This document shows positions 38,868 through 48,235 of a stretch of 64,000 nt of DNA, in pieces. Below the pieces are notes generated by a model. The model was not told where the DNA came from. It saw nothing but the letters and a program-made list of their open reading frames with translations, and searched no databases. Positions within the stretch are counted from its first letter, which is position 1. Each line of letters opens with the position of its first letter. Location of the stretch: assembly GCF_900188315.1 (NCBI RefSeq), contig NZ_LT897781.1, forward strand, positions 3,596,001 through 3,660,000, written 5' to 3'. Made by a program: the position numbers and the translations under genes. This DNA comes from Marinobacter sp. es.042. GTDB taxonomy: Bacteria > Pseudomonadota > Gammaproteobacteria > Pseudomonadales > Oleiphilaceae.

Positions 38868-40163
38868 TCAGAGGCTGTTCAGCCACTGCTCCATCTTGTC
38901 CATGGCGGTGACCAGCCGCGGGCAAGCCTGTTTCACGAAGTCGTCGCCCAGTTCCTGTTCGGCATAGTCGCCGCCGGCGAGCTCCAGGGACTCGGCGCCT
39001 TCGAAGTCGACGAAGGCCAGGCGCGCCGCCAGGTGATCCGGCACGAAGCCAAAATCGCTGGCCGGCAGGATGGCCACGCCGGTGTTTTCCAGCAGGGCCT
39101 GGCAGAAGGCCTGGCTGGTCTTGATGTCTTTACTGGCCAGTTGTTCCCGGAAACCGGAGAAGTCCGGGAACAGGTAGAACGCACCTTCCGGTTTCTGGAC
39201 CACCGCGCCCATGTCGCTCAGTCGACGATGCATGTACTCGCCAACAACCTTCAGCACCCGACGGGACTGTTTGAGGTATTCGTCGATGTCGTCACCGCCA
39301 TTGAACGCGGCAATGGCCGCGTGCTGGATGGGTGCGCTCGTCGCTGTGTAGGTTTCACTGGCGATGATGGCCATGGCGTCCTGCAGCGGCCTCAGTTCCC
39401 GGGGGAAAATGAATGTACCGAGGCGCCAGCCGCCGGCACCTGCCCATTTACTGAGGCCGGTACTGATGATGGTGCCCTCCGGGTAATACCGGGCAATGGA
39501 TTTGTGCCTGCCCTCGAAATGCACTTCACCGTAGATCTCATCGGAGAGCAGGATTAGCCGGTATTTTCGGGCCACATTGGCAATAGCCAGTAGCTGGTCG
39601 TCGGTGTAGGTACAGCCGGTGGGGTTGGACGGGTAGTTCAGGATCAAAATCCGGGGCCGCGAGGGATCATCCCGACAGATGATATCCAGCTCTTCGGCGG
39701 TAAGCTGCCAGTTGTTCTCGGCATGGGTTGGCAGCCAGTGAACCGAGCGGCCGATGATCCGGGCTTGCGGGGCATAGGAAACCCAGCTAGGACGCGGGAT
39801 CAGCAGATCACCATAGTAGGCCAGCTGCAGTATGAACAGCAGTTCCTTGGAGCCCGGGCCAATCAGCACGTCTTCCCAGGTGCAGTGCATGCGCTCACTG
39901 CGACGAATGTAGCCGGCGATTGCCTCGCGTAAGCCCTTGAGCCCTTTTACCGGCAAATAGTCCTTTTCGTGGGCGTGCTCCTTGAGCGCCTCCACCACGC
40001 GATCGGGAACCGGGAAGGGGGACTGCCCCAGCCCGAGTTTGATAATGTCCTTGCCCTCGGATTTGAGGTGATTGCTAAGCTCGTTGATTCGAAGGGTGGC
40101 CGAGGGCTGAATACCCCGGACGTTCAGGTTGATCGCGTAACGGTGGTCGTTTTGGATGTCCAT
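38868..40163 (-). CDS. Pyridoxal phosphate-dependent aminotransferase, class I/II
   Basis: A 431-residue fold-type I aminotransferase. The PLP lysine is in STGLSKWAGAGGWRLG, with NYPSNPTGCTY and LLSDEIYGEVHFEG upstream as expected for aspartate/tyrosine-type transaminases. It is somewhat longer than AspC (about 396), with extra residues at the C-terminus. Substrate specificity is not resolved. Confidence 0.9.
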   Translation of the reverse strand: MDIQNDHRYAINLNVRGIQPSATLRINELSNHLKSEGKDIIKLGLGQSPFPVPDRVVEALKEHAHEKDYLPVKGLKGLREAIAGYIRRSERMHCTWEDVLIGPGSKELLFILQLAYYGDLLIPRPSWVSYAPQARIIGRSVHWLPTHAENNWQLTAEELDIICRDDPSRPRILILNYPSNPTGCTYTDDQLLAIANVARKYRLILLSDEIYGEVHFEGRHKSIARYYPEGTIISTGLSKWAGAGGWRLGTFIFPRELRPLQDAMAIIASETYTATSAPIQHAAIAAFNGGDDIDEYLKQSRRVLKVVGEYMHRRLSDMGAVVQKPEGAFYLFPDFSGFREQLASKDIKTSQAFCQALLENTGVAILPASDFGFVPDHLAARLAFVDFEGAESLELAGGDYAEQELGDDFVKQACPRLVTAMDKMEQWLNSL

Positions 40164-40276
40164 TGTCCCTGTCTGTTGGTTCGAAATGACCCCGTCAGTA
40201 TAGGAAACCCCAACATATCTGTGATGTCGTGGCGGATAGGTGATTGCCGCAGTTTTTCCTCAGACTTTGGTCTCGG

Positions 40277-41593
40277 CTATCGGGATTTGATCCAGACTTC
40301 CACCCGACCATTGCGCGGGCTGCCGCTGCCGCCCACCGGCATGTACTGGCCATAACCCGTGTAGGCAACATCCGGCACGTTCACTTCCTGCAGAGCCTTG
40401 CGGACCGACAGGGCCCGGAGCTCGGAAATCATCTGGGCACGTAATTCATGGCTCTGGGTGTCGGCGAATCCGATGAGTAACAGGTCGTCGGCGGAGCGCT
40501 CGTTTTGGGTCAGGTACTGCTGCAGACGCTGTAGGTCCCGGCGGGCCTTGTTGTCGAGTTTGGTGCGGCCTTCGGAGAAACGGAAATTGACTGTCAGGCG
40601 ATGGTAGTTGCTGGTCAGGCGGCGAAAACTCTCGGGCACCGATTCGTCGAATTCCGGCTTGACCGCGATGGGATTCTGGGAGATGAATCCGGACTCTGCA
40701 ACCAGTGCCTGGCCTTGCTGGCCGAGGGCAAAGCCAATCAGACCTGCGGAAAGTGGCGGGACGTCACTCCCGGGCGTGTACATGAACAGGCGTCGTGACA
40801 GCGGATAATCCTCGCTGGCAACGGTGAGCTGGTTGGGGTGAAGCGCCGGGGCATTGCCTTCCGAGATCGCCAGGAGTTTGCTGTTACGCACTGAGGCGAG
40901 GCCCGAGAAACCAATTCCCGAGGGATCCCTGCTTACGTCACCCGACAGCTGGTCGTTGGATTCATAGCGCCTGGCGTTGCTGTCCAGCTTGAATTGTTTT
41001 CCCAGGACGAGGGATTTGAAGGTGTCCCAGGTCCCGGAACGGTCATCCCGGGCGTAGAGGTGAATCGGGCGGTCCGGGCCGCCCAGTTCAGACCAGTTCC
41101 GGATCTGCCCGGAGAATACGCGGCCCAGGGTTTCGATGCTCATTTTGCTTACGGGGTTAGACGGATGCACCAGAATGGCCAGGCCATCAATGGCAATAAC
41201 GTGCTCGCTCTCGGGCGTAGTGAGATCCGCCCGGGCGCGAAATTGCTCTGCTTCCTGCGGTTTTACCGGGCGGGAAGAGGCCCAGATGTCGGCTTTGCCG
41301 GACGCCAGCGCCTTGAAGCCGGTGCTTGATCCGTGCGCCGCGACCAGCACCTCGGCCGCCCGATTGTTCACAGGCGCTCGCAGGATTTTTTCGTTTTCCA
41401 CGCCCGTACCCCTGGCTGCGACCTGTCCGCCGCCATGCTCTTCCAGATAGCCGGTAACCAGCATTGGCGCCAGGGTCGCGCCGACGGTATTGGAACCGTG
41501 AATTTCCAGGTCATAGGCCTGGGCCTGAAAGGCCATAAGAGTGGGCAGTAGCAGTCCCGGGAGTGTTGCAGTCATCCGTGTGAATCGCGGCAT
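40277..41593 (-). CDS. PstS-like phosphate-binding domain fused to OmpA-like domain
   Basis: A 438-residue exported protein: signal peptide (residues 1-27), a PstS-like periplasmic binding domain (about 28-300; IHGSNTVGATLAPM, YARDDRSGTWDTFKSLV, RDPSGIGFSGLAS) and a C-terminal OmpA/Pal peptidoglycan-binding domain (about 330-438; LLIGFADTQ, RALSVRKALQ, GYGQYMPV and a final GRVEVWI). The binding domain resembles phosphate sensors; the OmpA domain should tether it to the wall. No pst transporter genes are adjacent. Its 5' side faces the response regulator gene across 211 bases. Confidence 0.88.
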   Translation of the reverse strand: MPRFTRMTATLPGLLLPTLMAFQAQAYDLEIHGSNTVGATLAPMLVTGYLEEHGGGQVAARGTGVENEKILRAPVNNRAAEVLVAAHGSSTGFKALASGKADIWASSRPVKPQEAEQFRARADLTTPESEHVIAIDGLAILVHPSNPVSKMSIETLGRVFSGQIRNWSELGGPDRPIHLYARDDRSGTWDTFKSLVLGKQFKLDSNARRYESNDQLSGDVSRDPSGIGFSGLASVRNSKLLAISEGNAPALHPNQLTVASEDYPLSRRLFMYTPGSDVPPLSAGLIGFALGQQGQALVAESGFISQNPIAVKPEFDESVPESFRRLTSNYHRLTVNFRFSEGRTKLDNKARRDLQRLQQYLTQNERSADDLLLIGFADTQSHELRAQMISELRALSVRKALQEVNVPDVAYTGYGQYMPVGGSGSPRNGRVEVWIKSR

Positions 41594-41804
41594 CTTTCGA
41601 AAAACCCTTACCAGACAGTTGGTTGAGAAGCTGGAAGGATGCTTCAGAAATATGACATTTGTGTTTCACTGCCTACACATTGGGACGCAAGGCCGCAGGT
41701 CCCTGTAAAAAAATGTTAAGCAGTGCGCGGAGCGCAGCGGTCGGCTGGCCTATAGTGACGCATCCGCCGTAACAAAAATAAACACAGCGGGCAGAGGCAC
41801 ATCC

Positions 41805-42464
41805 ATGGATGCCATAACATCGAAAGCCGGGCAGGCCCATGCTGCGGGCGCACGACCAGTTCCCATTAAGAAGGTGTTGCTGGTCGATGACCATGCCCTT
41901 TTTTCCCAGGGGTTGGCGGGCCTGATCCGTCAGGAAGGCTTGGCCGAATCCGTTGTGATCGCCAGCACCGTTGAGGGCGCCTCGGATTTGTTGGTCCGTC
42001 AGGACGATTTTCAGCTGATCCTGCTCGATATCGCTTTGCAGGGCGAAACAGGGTTGGCTTTGTTACCCAGGCTGGCAAGCCACAGGGAGCCACCTCCGGT
42101 GGTGATCATTTCTAGTAGTGAAGACGAAGCCACGGTAAGAGCTGCGCAGGCAGCCGGTGCCAGTGGCTTTCTGGCGAAATCTGCCGGGCGGTCGGCGCTG
42201 GTGAGCATGGTCCGCTCTGTGAGCCGCGGTGAGAGTTATTTCCCCGGCGGTGTCGATCCTGTGGCACCGGGTCTGTCATTGACCCCAAGGCAAATGGACG
42301 TGCTCCTGTTGTTGGCCCAGGGCTTTCCCAATAAACGGATTTGCCAGAGCCTGAAGTTGACGGAGCACACGGTGAAAACCCATCTCAAGGCGATTTTTAC
42401 CCAGCTTGGTGTTCACAACCGGACAGAATGCGTGAATCTGGCCCGGGCTCGTGGGTGGTTGTGA
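41805..42464 (+). CDS. LuxR/NarL-family response regulator
   Basis: The 219-residue protein has a receiver domain (about 22-140; acidic pair DD28-29, phospho-acceptor D75 in LILLDIAL, K in LAKSAGR) and a C-terminal LuxR-type HTH (LTPRQMDVLLLLAQGFPNKRICQSLKLTEHTVKTHLKAIF). It likely partners with the histidine kinase encoded convergently, whose 3' end overlaps this gene by 68 bases. Targets are unknown; the flanking PstS-OmpA gene is divergent and could be one. Confidence 0.9.
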   Translation: MDAITSKAGQAHAAGARPVPIKKVLLVDDHALFSQGLAGLIRQEGLAESVVIASTVEGASDLLVRQDDFQLILLDIALQGETGLALLPRLASHREPPPVVIISSSEDEATVRAAQAAGASGFLAKSAGRSALVSMVRSVSRGESYFPGGVDPVAPGLSLTPRQMDVLLLLAQGFPNKRICQSLKLTEHTVKTHLKAIFTQLGVHNRTECVNLARARGWL

Positions 42465-43791
42465 CGGCCGCGAGAAGCCGGACCCAGAACACAGCCCCCC
42501 CGCCAGACCTCGACTCGGCGCCGCACTCTCCTCGCATCAGCGCAACAAATTCCTGAACAATGGTCAGGCCAAGTCCCAGGCCCGGGTACTCACTGGGGCC
42601 TGCGCCTCTCACGTAGGGTGAGAACAGGTTATCCGCCAGCCCGGATGGCAGGCCGATGCCGTTATCCGTGACTTCCAGCAACACATGTGAGCCCATGGCT
42701 TTTGCTGACAGGGTAACGGCAGTGCCGCCGCTGTGTTGCACCGCGTTGAATATCAGGTTCTGGAGGATCCGCGACAACAGTGATGGATCGGCCATAACCT
42801 GAAGATCACTACCCGGGTGATCAATCCGAACTTCTATCTTGTTATTGCCAAGCGAGTCCGCCAGCAAATCGTTGAGGTCCCGGAATACCGGGCTCAGTGT
42901 GGTCGGTCGGATAACGGCTTGCACCATGCCCTCGTTGAGCCGTGCGCTGTCGAATACGGTGCCCAGCAGGCGCCGGAGATGACGAATCATGTCCCTTAAC
43001 TGTTGGGTGGCGGGGTGCGCTGCGGGCCCCTCTTTGCTTGGCGAGAGGCTTTCCAGCGTTATGTCGATCACGTTCAGAGGCTGGCGCAGGTCATGGCTGG
43101 CTGCGGTGATCAGTTCGGTTTTTCGCCGGCTCTCGTCGCGGGCCGCCTGATGCATGTGATCCAGAAGCTTACGGTCCAGAAAGTGCGCTCGGTGGCGGTA
43201 TTCACTGGTCCAGGCGCCAACCATGCCGATAAGGTTGGCCGTGGTCAGGAAAAACAGGTTGGTCGCGATGTCGGAGCCGGACATACCGCTACCGAGTTCG
43301 GTCAGAAGGTAGCCGACGATCAGAACAAGCGAGACCATGGACGCGCTGAAGAACGGCAGTCCCATGGCAAAGTATCCGAACATGAGCATCAGGATCATGC
43401 CCTCGTAGGGCAGCGGAAAGGCAACCTGTCGCGCGGCGGCAATGATTGCGACCACGCTCAGGCCACCTACGAGGTAGGCCAGGGTATAGATGCGCTCGAA
43501 GAGCCTGTCCGAGAGAGACGCGCGGTAGGCGAGCCAGACAACTGAGGCAATCACCGGGCAGGTGACGGCGAGCCGGATGGAGACCGTGACCTGAGCCAGT
43601 TCTGGCGGCAGGGTCAGTGCATCCATAACCGCGTAGATCAAAAAAAGGAACAGGCCGGCCACTGAAACGGGCCGGGCTCGCTGTCGGATCAGTCCGGACC
43701 GGGTTCGCCGGTAAGCCTGCTCCAGATCGGGCGCAAAGCGCAGGTTCCGAAACCCGGCGGCCTGTTGCTGTCTGATCTGCTCGGTTGTCAT
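42397..43791 (-). CDS. Membrane sensor histidine kinase
   Basis: A 464-residue kinase starting at ATG 43791. About six transmembrane segments occupy residues 35-190, with no large periplasmic sensor loop, suggesting detection within the membrane. The HisKA motif is AASHDLRQPLNVIDI near residue 235 and the ATPase has NLIFNAVQHSGG and DNGIGLPSG with GLGLGLTIVQEF. The C-terminal tail (about 20 residues) is encoded opposite the 3' end of the convergent response regulator gene. Confidence 0.9.
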   Translation of the reverse strand: MTTEQIRQQQAAGFRNLRFAPDLEQAYRRTRSGLIRQRARPVSVAGLFLFLIYAVMDALTLPPELAQVTVSIRLAVTCPVIASVVWLAYRASLSDRLFERIYTLAYLVGGLSVVAIIAAARQVAFPLPYEGMILMLMFGYFAMGLPFFSASMVSLVLIVGYLLTELGSGMSGSDIATNLFFLTTANLIGMVGAWTSEYRHRAHFLDRKLLDHMHQAARDESRRKTELITAASHDLRQPLNVIDITLESLSPSKEGPAAHPATQQLRDMIRHLRRLLGTVFDSARLNEGMVQAVIRPTTLSPVFRDLNDLLADSLGNNKIEVRIDHPGSDLQVMADPSLLSRILQNLIFNAVQHSGGTAVTLSAKAMGSHVLLEVTDNGIGLPSGLADNLFSPYVRGAGPSEYPGLGLGLTIVQEFVALMRGECGAESRSGGGAVFWVRLLAAVTTTHEPGPDSRILSGCEHQAG

Positions 43792-43870
43792 GGCCGTTTC
43801 CAGTGTCGGGCAGGTTTCTGGATTGTATCCGCCCCGGCCGACTGGCTTCGCGAACCCGAGCACATTCCGG

Positions 43871-44974
43871 TCAGCCGTTACCGAGCATTTTCAGCCGTGC
43901 CCAGGTTCTGTCCTGCTCATCAGGGAAATGCTGTTCCAGCAGAGCTTCTTGCTGTTTTTGTATGTCGGCCTCGGCCAGACCCGAGGATTCCTCCCGTTCC
44001 ATCGCTTCCCGGAACGCATCGAAGCGCTGGTCGAAGCGCTCACGCTGCTTGAGATACTTTACGACGCTCTCGACATCGTCCTGATCCACGCCAAGCTCTT
44101 CCAGTTGCCTGCCGGCGGCTTCCGGAGACGAGGCAGATTCAATGGCGGCTGTCCGGGCCTGTTGGTGTCGGCTGCTCGCATGAAGATGTTGTTCAGTTGT
44201 CCTCAATTGCTCGGACAACTGATTGCGGTGCCACTTTACGAGTGCCTGTTTGCCCTGCTCGCTCAGGTCTGTGCGCTGCTGAATGGCGAGTGTCGCCAGT
44301 GTGTATTCGCTGTAAGCCTCCTCAAGCCCGAAGAAAGCCCGGTGGGCATTGGGGCTGAAGGTGCTGGCGCGCAGTTGTTTCAGCTGTGCCAGGGCATCGC
44401 CCAGCGCCGTCAGCTGATAGCCCGGATCCCCCGTTCGGGCTGGGTCGAGTCGGGTTTGCAGGACCTGAAGTGACGCCTGTTTATAGGCGAGATACTCATC
44501 GAGGAGCGCCAGCGCCTGTGTGGAAGCGGGCCCAGGCAAGTGGTTCCTGGCCATGGTTTCGATCTGTTGAATGGCTGTTTCCGGAGTCACCTCGCCAACC
44601 GTGCTGAGGAAGTAATCGAAAAAGTCACGCACCCGGAGATTGATAACCAGCTCGCCGTTGTCATCGGCTGTCAGGGCGCCGTCAATTTGTGTCCCTGATA
44701 GAGACGCCGCAAACGGGGTCGGCCCGAGAGAATCAGGAGTTCGGGACTGCTCCTGTCCAGAAGCAGGCTCTTCCGGGACCGGTTTGGCGCTGTGTTCGGA
44801 TGCTGGCGTTGGCGACTTCGCCGGGGCCGCGGATGACGATGGCATTGAAGCCGAAATTTCGGCGTTTGTCTGGGCTGTTCCGGCAAGACTATACCAGAGA
44901 GCACCGGCGACCAGGACGGCCGCCAGTGCACCCGGGAACAGCCACCGACGCGCTTCGATGGATGTCCGCTTCAT
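43871..44974 (-). CDS. Lipase secretion chaperone (Lif foldase)
   Basis: The 367-residue protein begins at ATG 44974 with GAGGTG just upstream. An N-terminal membrane anchor (WLFPGALAAVLVAGALWYSLA) and a Ser/Pro/Ala-rich linker precede a helical domain with PLQxDGAL-like start (SLSGTQIDGALTADDNGELVINLRVRDFFDYFLS), the hallmark RxxFDY pattern of Lif proteins. It folds the lipase encoded 7 bases upstream in the periplasm before type II secretion. The pair forms an operon. Confidence 0.93.
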   Translation of the reverse strand: MKRTSIEARRWLFPGALAAVLVAGALWYSLAGTAQTNAEISASMPSSSAAPAKSPTPASEHSAKPVPEEPASGQEQSRTPDSLGPTPFAASLSGTQIDGALTADDNGELVINLRVRDFFDYFLSTVGEVTPETAIQQIETMARNHLPGPASTQALALLDEYLAYKQASLQVLQTRLDPARTGDPGYQLTALGDALAQLKQLRASTFSPNAHRAFFGLEEAYSEYTLATLAIQQRTDLSEQGKQALVKWHRNQLSEQLRTTEQHLHASSRHQQARTAAIESASSPEAAGRQLEELGVDQDDVESVVKYLKQRERFDQRFDAFREAMEREESSGLAEADIQKQQEALLEQHFPDEQDRTWARLKMLGNG

Positions 44975-44981
44975 GGTCACC

Positions 44982-45908
44982 TCACAGGCCGCGGTTTTTG
45001 AGCCGGTTGGCCTGGGTGCGGTAAAGGGTGACAGGGTTGGTCCACAGAGAACGGGCTCCGAGAAGGTGGTTGATGGCGTCCACGTGGTTCATATCGTAGT
45101 GGGTGCCGATCACCCGGCCCATCATGGTTGAGCAGACGCCTACCAGCCCGTCGTTGGGCTCGCTGCCAAAGGCCAGTGAAGTGATACCCAGGAACGGGTC
45201 GGTAATATCGAACGCATTGGTCCACACACCCCGGCCAGTCCAGGAAAAGAACTTGATGCGATTGCCGTCTATCCAGACATCCTCGCTGGTTCCGGCGCAG
45301 CTATTCCGGTTCACGCCTTTCCAGCCAAGGGCATCGTTCAGGCTGGTTGTGCCAGGTGTGGTGAGGGTCTCCAGCGCTGCCAGCCCGTTCTGCGGGTTGT
45401 CTGCTCCGGACAAGGCATTGATCAGATCGCCCAGGGCGTTGGCGATGGCGTTGGCGCCGCCTTCGACATAGCTACCCGGCGGAAGGATTCCCCGGACCAC
45501 ATCGGCCACTTTGGAGCCCTTGTTTACGCCGTCGATAGAGGTGATTGAGGCAATACGGTGAGGAATCAGGGCTGCAGTCACCCGGGAGGTAGGCGCGCCC
45601 TGGCTGTGGGCCATCAGGTTGACTTTTGAATGGCCGAGGCTGCTGACGTAGTTCGCCAGTTGCTGGCCCCGCTGCTCGCTGCTGTTGACGAAGGACACGC
45701 TGGCGGAATAGACCTGTGCGCCACTGCGCTCAAGATTCCAGGGGATGGTGTGGAAGTAGTTCACCAGGCCGCCGATGGTGTTGAACCCGGTGACACCGTG
45801 AACCAGGACAATCGGGTGGCGGGTCTGGGTGTAGCCGGCGTGGCTTGAAAATGAGGCGGACAGCAAGGCCAGCCCCAGCACAACTGCTGTGGTAAATCGA
45901 ATACGCAT
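44982..45908 (-). CDS. Secreted triacylglycerol lipase (family I, foldase-dependent)
   Basis: The 308-residue lipase has a signal peptide (FTTAVVLGLALLSASFSSHA), the oxyanion strand HPIVLVHGVTGF, the nucleophile elbow MAHSQGA and a candidate catalytic His in GTHYDMNHVDAINHLLG. Two cysteines (NSCAGTSED and GVCSTMMG) can form the disulfide typical of the group. With the adjacent foldase it belongs to the Pseudomonas/Burkholderia class exported by the type II system. The 5' region 45909-46037 has a 7-bp dyad (45934-45952) without a T tail. Confidence 0.95.
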   Translation of the reverse strand: MRIRFTTAVVLGLALLSASFSSHAGYTQTRHPIVLVHGVTGFNTIGGLVNYFHTIPWNLERSGAQVYSASVSFVNSSEQRGQQLANYVSSLGHSKVNLMAHSQGAPTSRVTAALIPHRIASITSIDGVNKGSKVADVVRGILPPGSYVEGGANAIANALGDLINALSGADNPQNGLAALETLTTPGTTSLNDALGWKGVNRNSCAGTSEDVWIDGNRIKFFSWTGRGVWTNAFDITDPFLGITSLAFGSEPNDGLVGVCSTMMGRVIGTHYDMNHVDAINHLLGARSLWTNPVTLYRTQANRLKNRGL

Positions 45909-46037
45909 GTGTGACTCCTTTTGTTTTTGTTGACGGCTGCATCAGGCAGCCGACGGTCGTCGATGCGTTGTCGATTATTGGTATGTCATGGGCGATCAGG
46001 AATCGCCCAAATGGGTGAGGACAGGAAGGCTGCGTAT

Positions 46038-46352
46038 TCAGGAAAACCGGTGGGGTTCCAGCTCCATATGCTGGATGCGCTGGCCCAGCATGATGATACG
46101 GCCGGTGTAGCGTTCCTCACCGGTGGATGTGAAATCAAACAGGAAGCGTCGCCAGACTCGGATCCGCCCTTGATCGTCGCGTTTGAACCAGAGACCACGG
46201 AGGAATACCGCATCATCCAGCAGCATCACGTCCATGCTTTTGCAATAGCGACGCGCGGCCTGGAGCACGAAATCCTTGATGGCTTTGGCGCGCCACCAGT
46301 ACCAGACAGCGAATCCGGCCACGAATAGCCAGAACAGGGTTCCAAGAGTCAC
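46038..46352 (-). CDS. DUF3301 domain-containing protein
   Basis: A 104-residue protein with one N-terminal transmembrane helix (LGTLFWLFVAGFAVWYWW) and a soluble domain matching DUF3301 (VFLRGLWFKRDDQGRIRVWRRFLFDFTSTGEERYTG). Function unknown. It lies upstream of the lipase genes on the same strand. Confidence 0.87.
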   Translation of the reverse strand: MTLGTLFWLFVAGFAVWYWWRAKAIKDFVLQAARRYCKSMDVMLLDDAVFLRGLWFKRDDQGRIRVWRRFLFDFTSTGEERYTGRIIMLGQRIQHMELEPHRFS

Positions 46353-46402
46353 GGTCTCAGCGATCTTCCACGGTTGCTCTGAGGGATGATCGCCAGCCTA
46401 CC

Positions 46403-48034
46403 CTATTGTGTCGGCTCGGGGAATCGCTGACGCTTCCTGGATTCTGGCGCCGGCAACAGTCGGTCACACAGCATCTGCAGGAAATGGCTGGTCAGCAACT
46501 GGGCCTGATCCACGTTATTGCCGAGGTGTTCCGACTCTTCCCGAGCGTTTTCGCTGCTCTCGACCGAGCGGTTACCGAGTTCCAGGAGCCGTGCTGCCTG
46601 ACGTTCCACCTGAACGCTCAAGGCCGCCTGTTGTTCCGTAGCGCCGGCTACCTCATGGGTGCAGGACGTAATGAGATCCACATCTCTGAGGGTCGCTTCC
46701 AGCGTTTCGCTGGCCTCATTGGCGATGCCTGCCGTTTGCTGACAGCATTGGGTGCCATTGTTGATCACCTCGACCACCTCACGGGTTTCGCTCTGCAGGG
46801 CAGCAATCATCTCATCAATCTTGCGAGTGGATTCGTGGGTTCGCTGGGCCAGCCCCCGAACCTCATCGGCAACCACGGCGAAGCCGCGACCTGATTCGCC
46901 GGCTCGCGCCGCTTCGATGGCGGCATTGAGAGCCAGCAGATTGGTCTGCTCGGCGATGTCGGAGATCACATCCAGAACCATGCCAATGGCATCGCTTTTT
47001 TCGGACAGCGCCTGCATGCGGTCATTGGCCACAGAGAGCTGCCCGCCGAGCTCGGAAAGGGACTGATTCATGGATGTCATCTGTCCGCGACACTGGTTGG
47101 CTGACTGGCGCGCGTCGTCCGTTGCGTCATGGGTCCGTGCGGTCAGTTCGCTGACCCGCCGCACGCTTTCCGCCAGCTCCTCGAAAGCACGGGTTATGTC
47201 CTGGATATCACCTTGCTGGCTGCGGATGCTGGCCACAGAGTTGGCGACCCACTCGACGGTCCGCTGTTTCCGGCCGTGGAGCTTGCCCACATTGGCGTGC
47301 ATGCGGGCGGAAACGGCCCGAAGAACGGCATTCCGTTTCTGGCGATCGAATTCGATCCAGGCACCTTCATCCCTGCGTCCGGTATAGATCCAGGGCATGG
47401 CCGGGTGGGTCTCGGTACAAGCCGATCTGGCGTTGCGCATCACAGGAAGGGTGAGCCAGACCAGTACCGCGAATACCGCCAGCAGCAGCCCTTGCAATAT
47501 CACTAGATGGGACAGGGCAAGCTCTGACAGGCCGAACCAGAGCAGGGCGACCGCCAGCAGTCCATACAGGCAACCGAGTTTCAAAGCCAGGGGCGGACTG
47601 ACTGCAAGGTATCTGCGGGGGACTTTGCCTTGCTTCCAGGCCGAATAGAGTTTCTCCGCCCGGGCAACCTGATCTGGTCGGGGGCGTGTGCGAACAGACT
47701 GGAACTCAACGATCTCGCCGTCTTTGCGAATTGGCGTAACAAAAGCGTCCACCCAGTAATGATCGCCGTTCTTGCAGCGGTTCTTCACCATACCCCGCCA
47801 TGACTCTCCGGATTTAATGGTTTGCCAGAGATTTTCGAATGCCCCCGACGGCATGTCCGGATGCCGTATCAGGTTGTGGGGCTGGCCGACCAGTTCGTCA
47901 ATCGTATAGCCAGCGACTTCGGCAAACTCTTCGTTGGCGGCGGTGATCTTCCCGCGAAGGTCGGTGGTGGTGATCAGGTGGTAGTGGTCCGGGTAAAACT
48001 GTTCTTTCTGAGTGACCGGTTCGTTGACTCGCAT
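46403..48034 (-). CDS. Aer-like PAS-containing methyl-accepting chemotaxis protein
   Basis: A 543-residue chemoreceptor from ATG 48034 (GGAAA upstream). An N-terminal PAS domain (about 20-115) resembles the FAD-binding PAS of Aer ([23 protein letters not shown]), suggesting redox or oxygen sensing. Two closely spaced membrane helices (about 155-205) follow without a periplasmic domain, then the signalling domain with the highly conserved tip [20 protein letters not shown] and [15 protein letters not shown]. It probably mediates energy taxis. Divergent from the GGDEF/EAL gene across 201 bases. Confidence 0.92.
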   Translation of the reverse strand: MRVNEPVTQKEQFYPDHYHLITTTDLRGKITAANEEFAEVAGYTIDELVGQPHNLIRHPDMPSGAFENLWQTIKSGESWRGMVKNRCKNGDHYWVDAFVTPIRKDGEIVEFQSVRTRPRPDQVARAEKLYSAWKQGKVPRRYLAVSPPLALKLGCLYGLLAVALLWFGLSELALSHLVILQGLLLAVFAVLVWLTLPVMRNARSACTETHPAMPWIYTGRRDEGAWIEFDRQKRNAVLRAVSARMHANVGKLHGRKQRTVEWVANSVASIRSQQGDIQDITRAFEELAESVRRVSELTARTHDATDDARQSANQCRGQMTSMNQSLSELGGQLSVANDRMQALSEKSDAIGMVLDVISDIAEQTNLLALNAAIEAARAGESGRGFAVVADEVRGLAQRTHESTRKIDEMIAALQSETREVVEVINNGTQCCQQTAGIANEASETLEATLRDVDLITSCTHEVAGATEQQAALSVQVERQAARLLELGNRSVESSENAREESEHLGNNVDQAQLLTSHFLQMLCDRLLPAPESRKRQRFPEPTQ

Positions 48035-48172
48035 GGCGTTTCCTTGCACGGGTCAGTGTTTTTCTCATTGTCAGCTTACTATCAACCCGTTCTTTCGTCT
48101 TGGATATCCGGTTATTGCAATAAATGAAAATCTGTTCATCTATTTGCCGTTTCTCTAACGGTTTCTCGTCTT

Positions 48173-48189
48173 TTGCAATATGTGGCTAG
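48173..48189 (+). promoter_or_regulatory. Shared 17-bp motif upstream of PAS-GGDEF-EAL gene
   Basis: TTGCAATATGTGGCTAG lies 46 bases before ATG 48236. The same 17-mer with a single change occurs at 49980-49996 upstream of the AraC gene. It may be a common operator. Confidence 0.5.
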
Positions 48190-48235
48190 GTTGGCGACAG
48201 ATACTGCTTATGCTGGTAGGCGGAACTGATCGGAC

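Noticed and set aside
45934..45952. A 7-bp dyad upstream of the lipase gene as a terminator
   Set aside because: No T run follows it on either strand. It could be an operator but nothing supports that beyond the symmetry.
48191..48209. A sigma54-type promoter upstream of the PAS-GGDEF-EAL gene
   Set aside because: GG and GC elements are visible but the spacing is one base too long for a sigma54 site.
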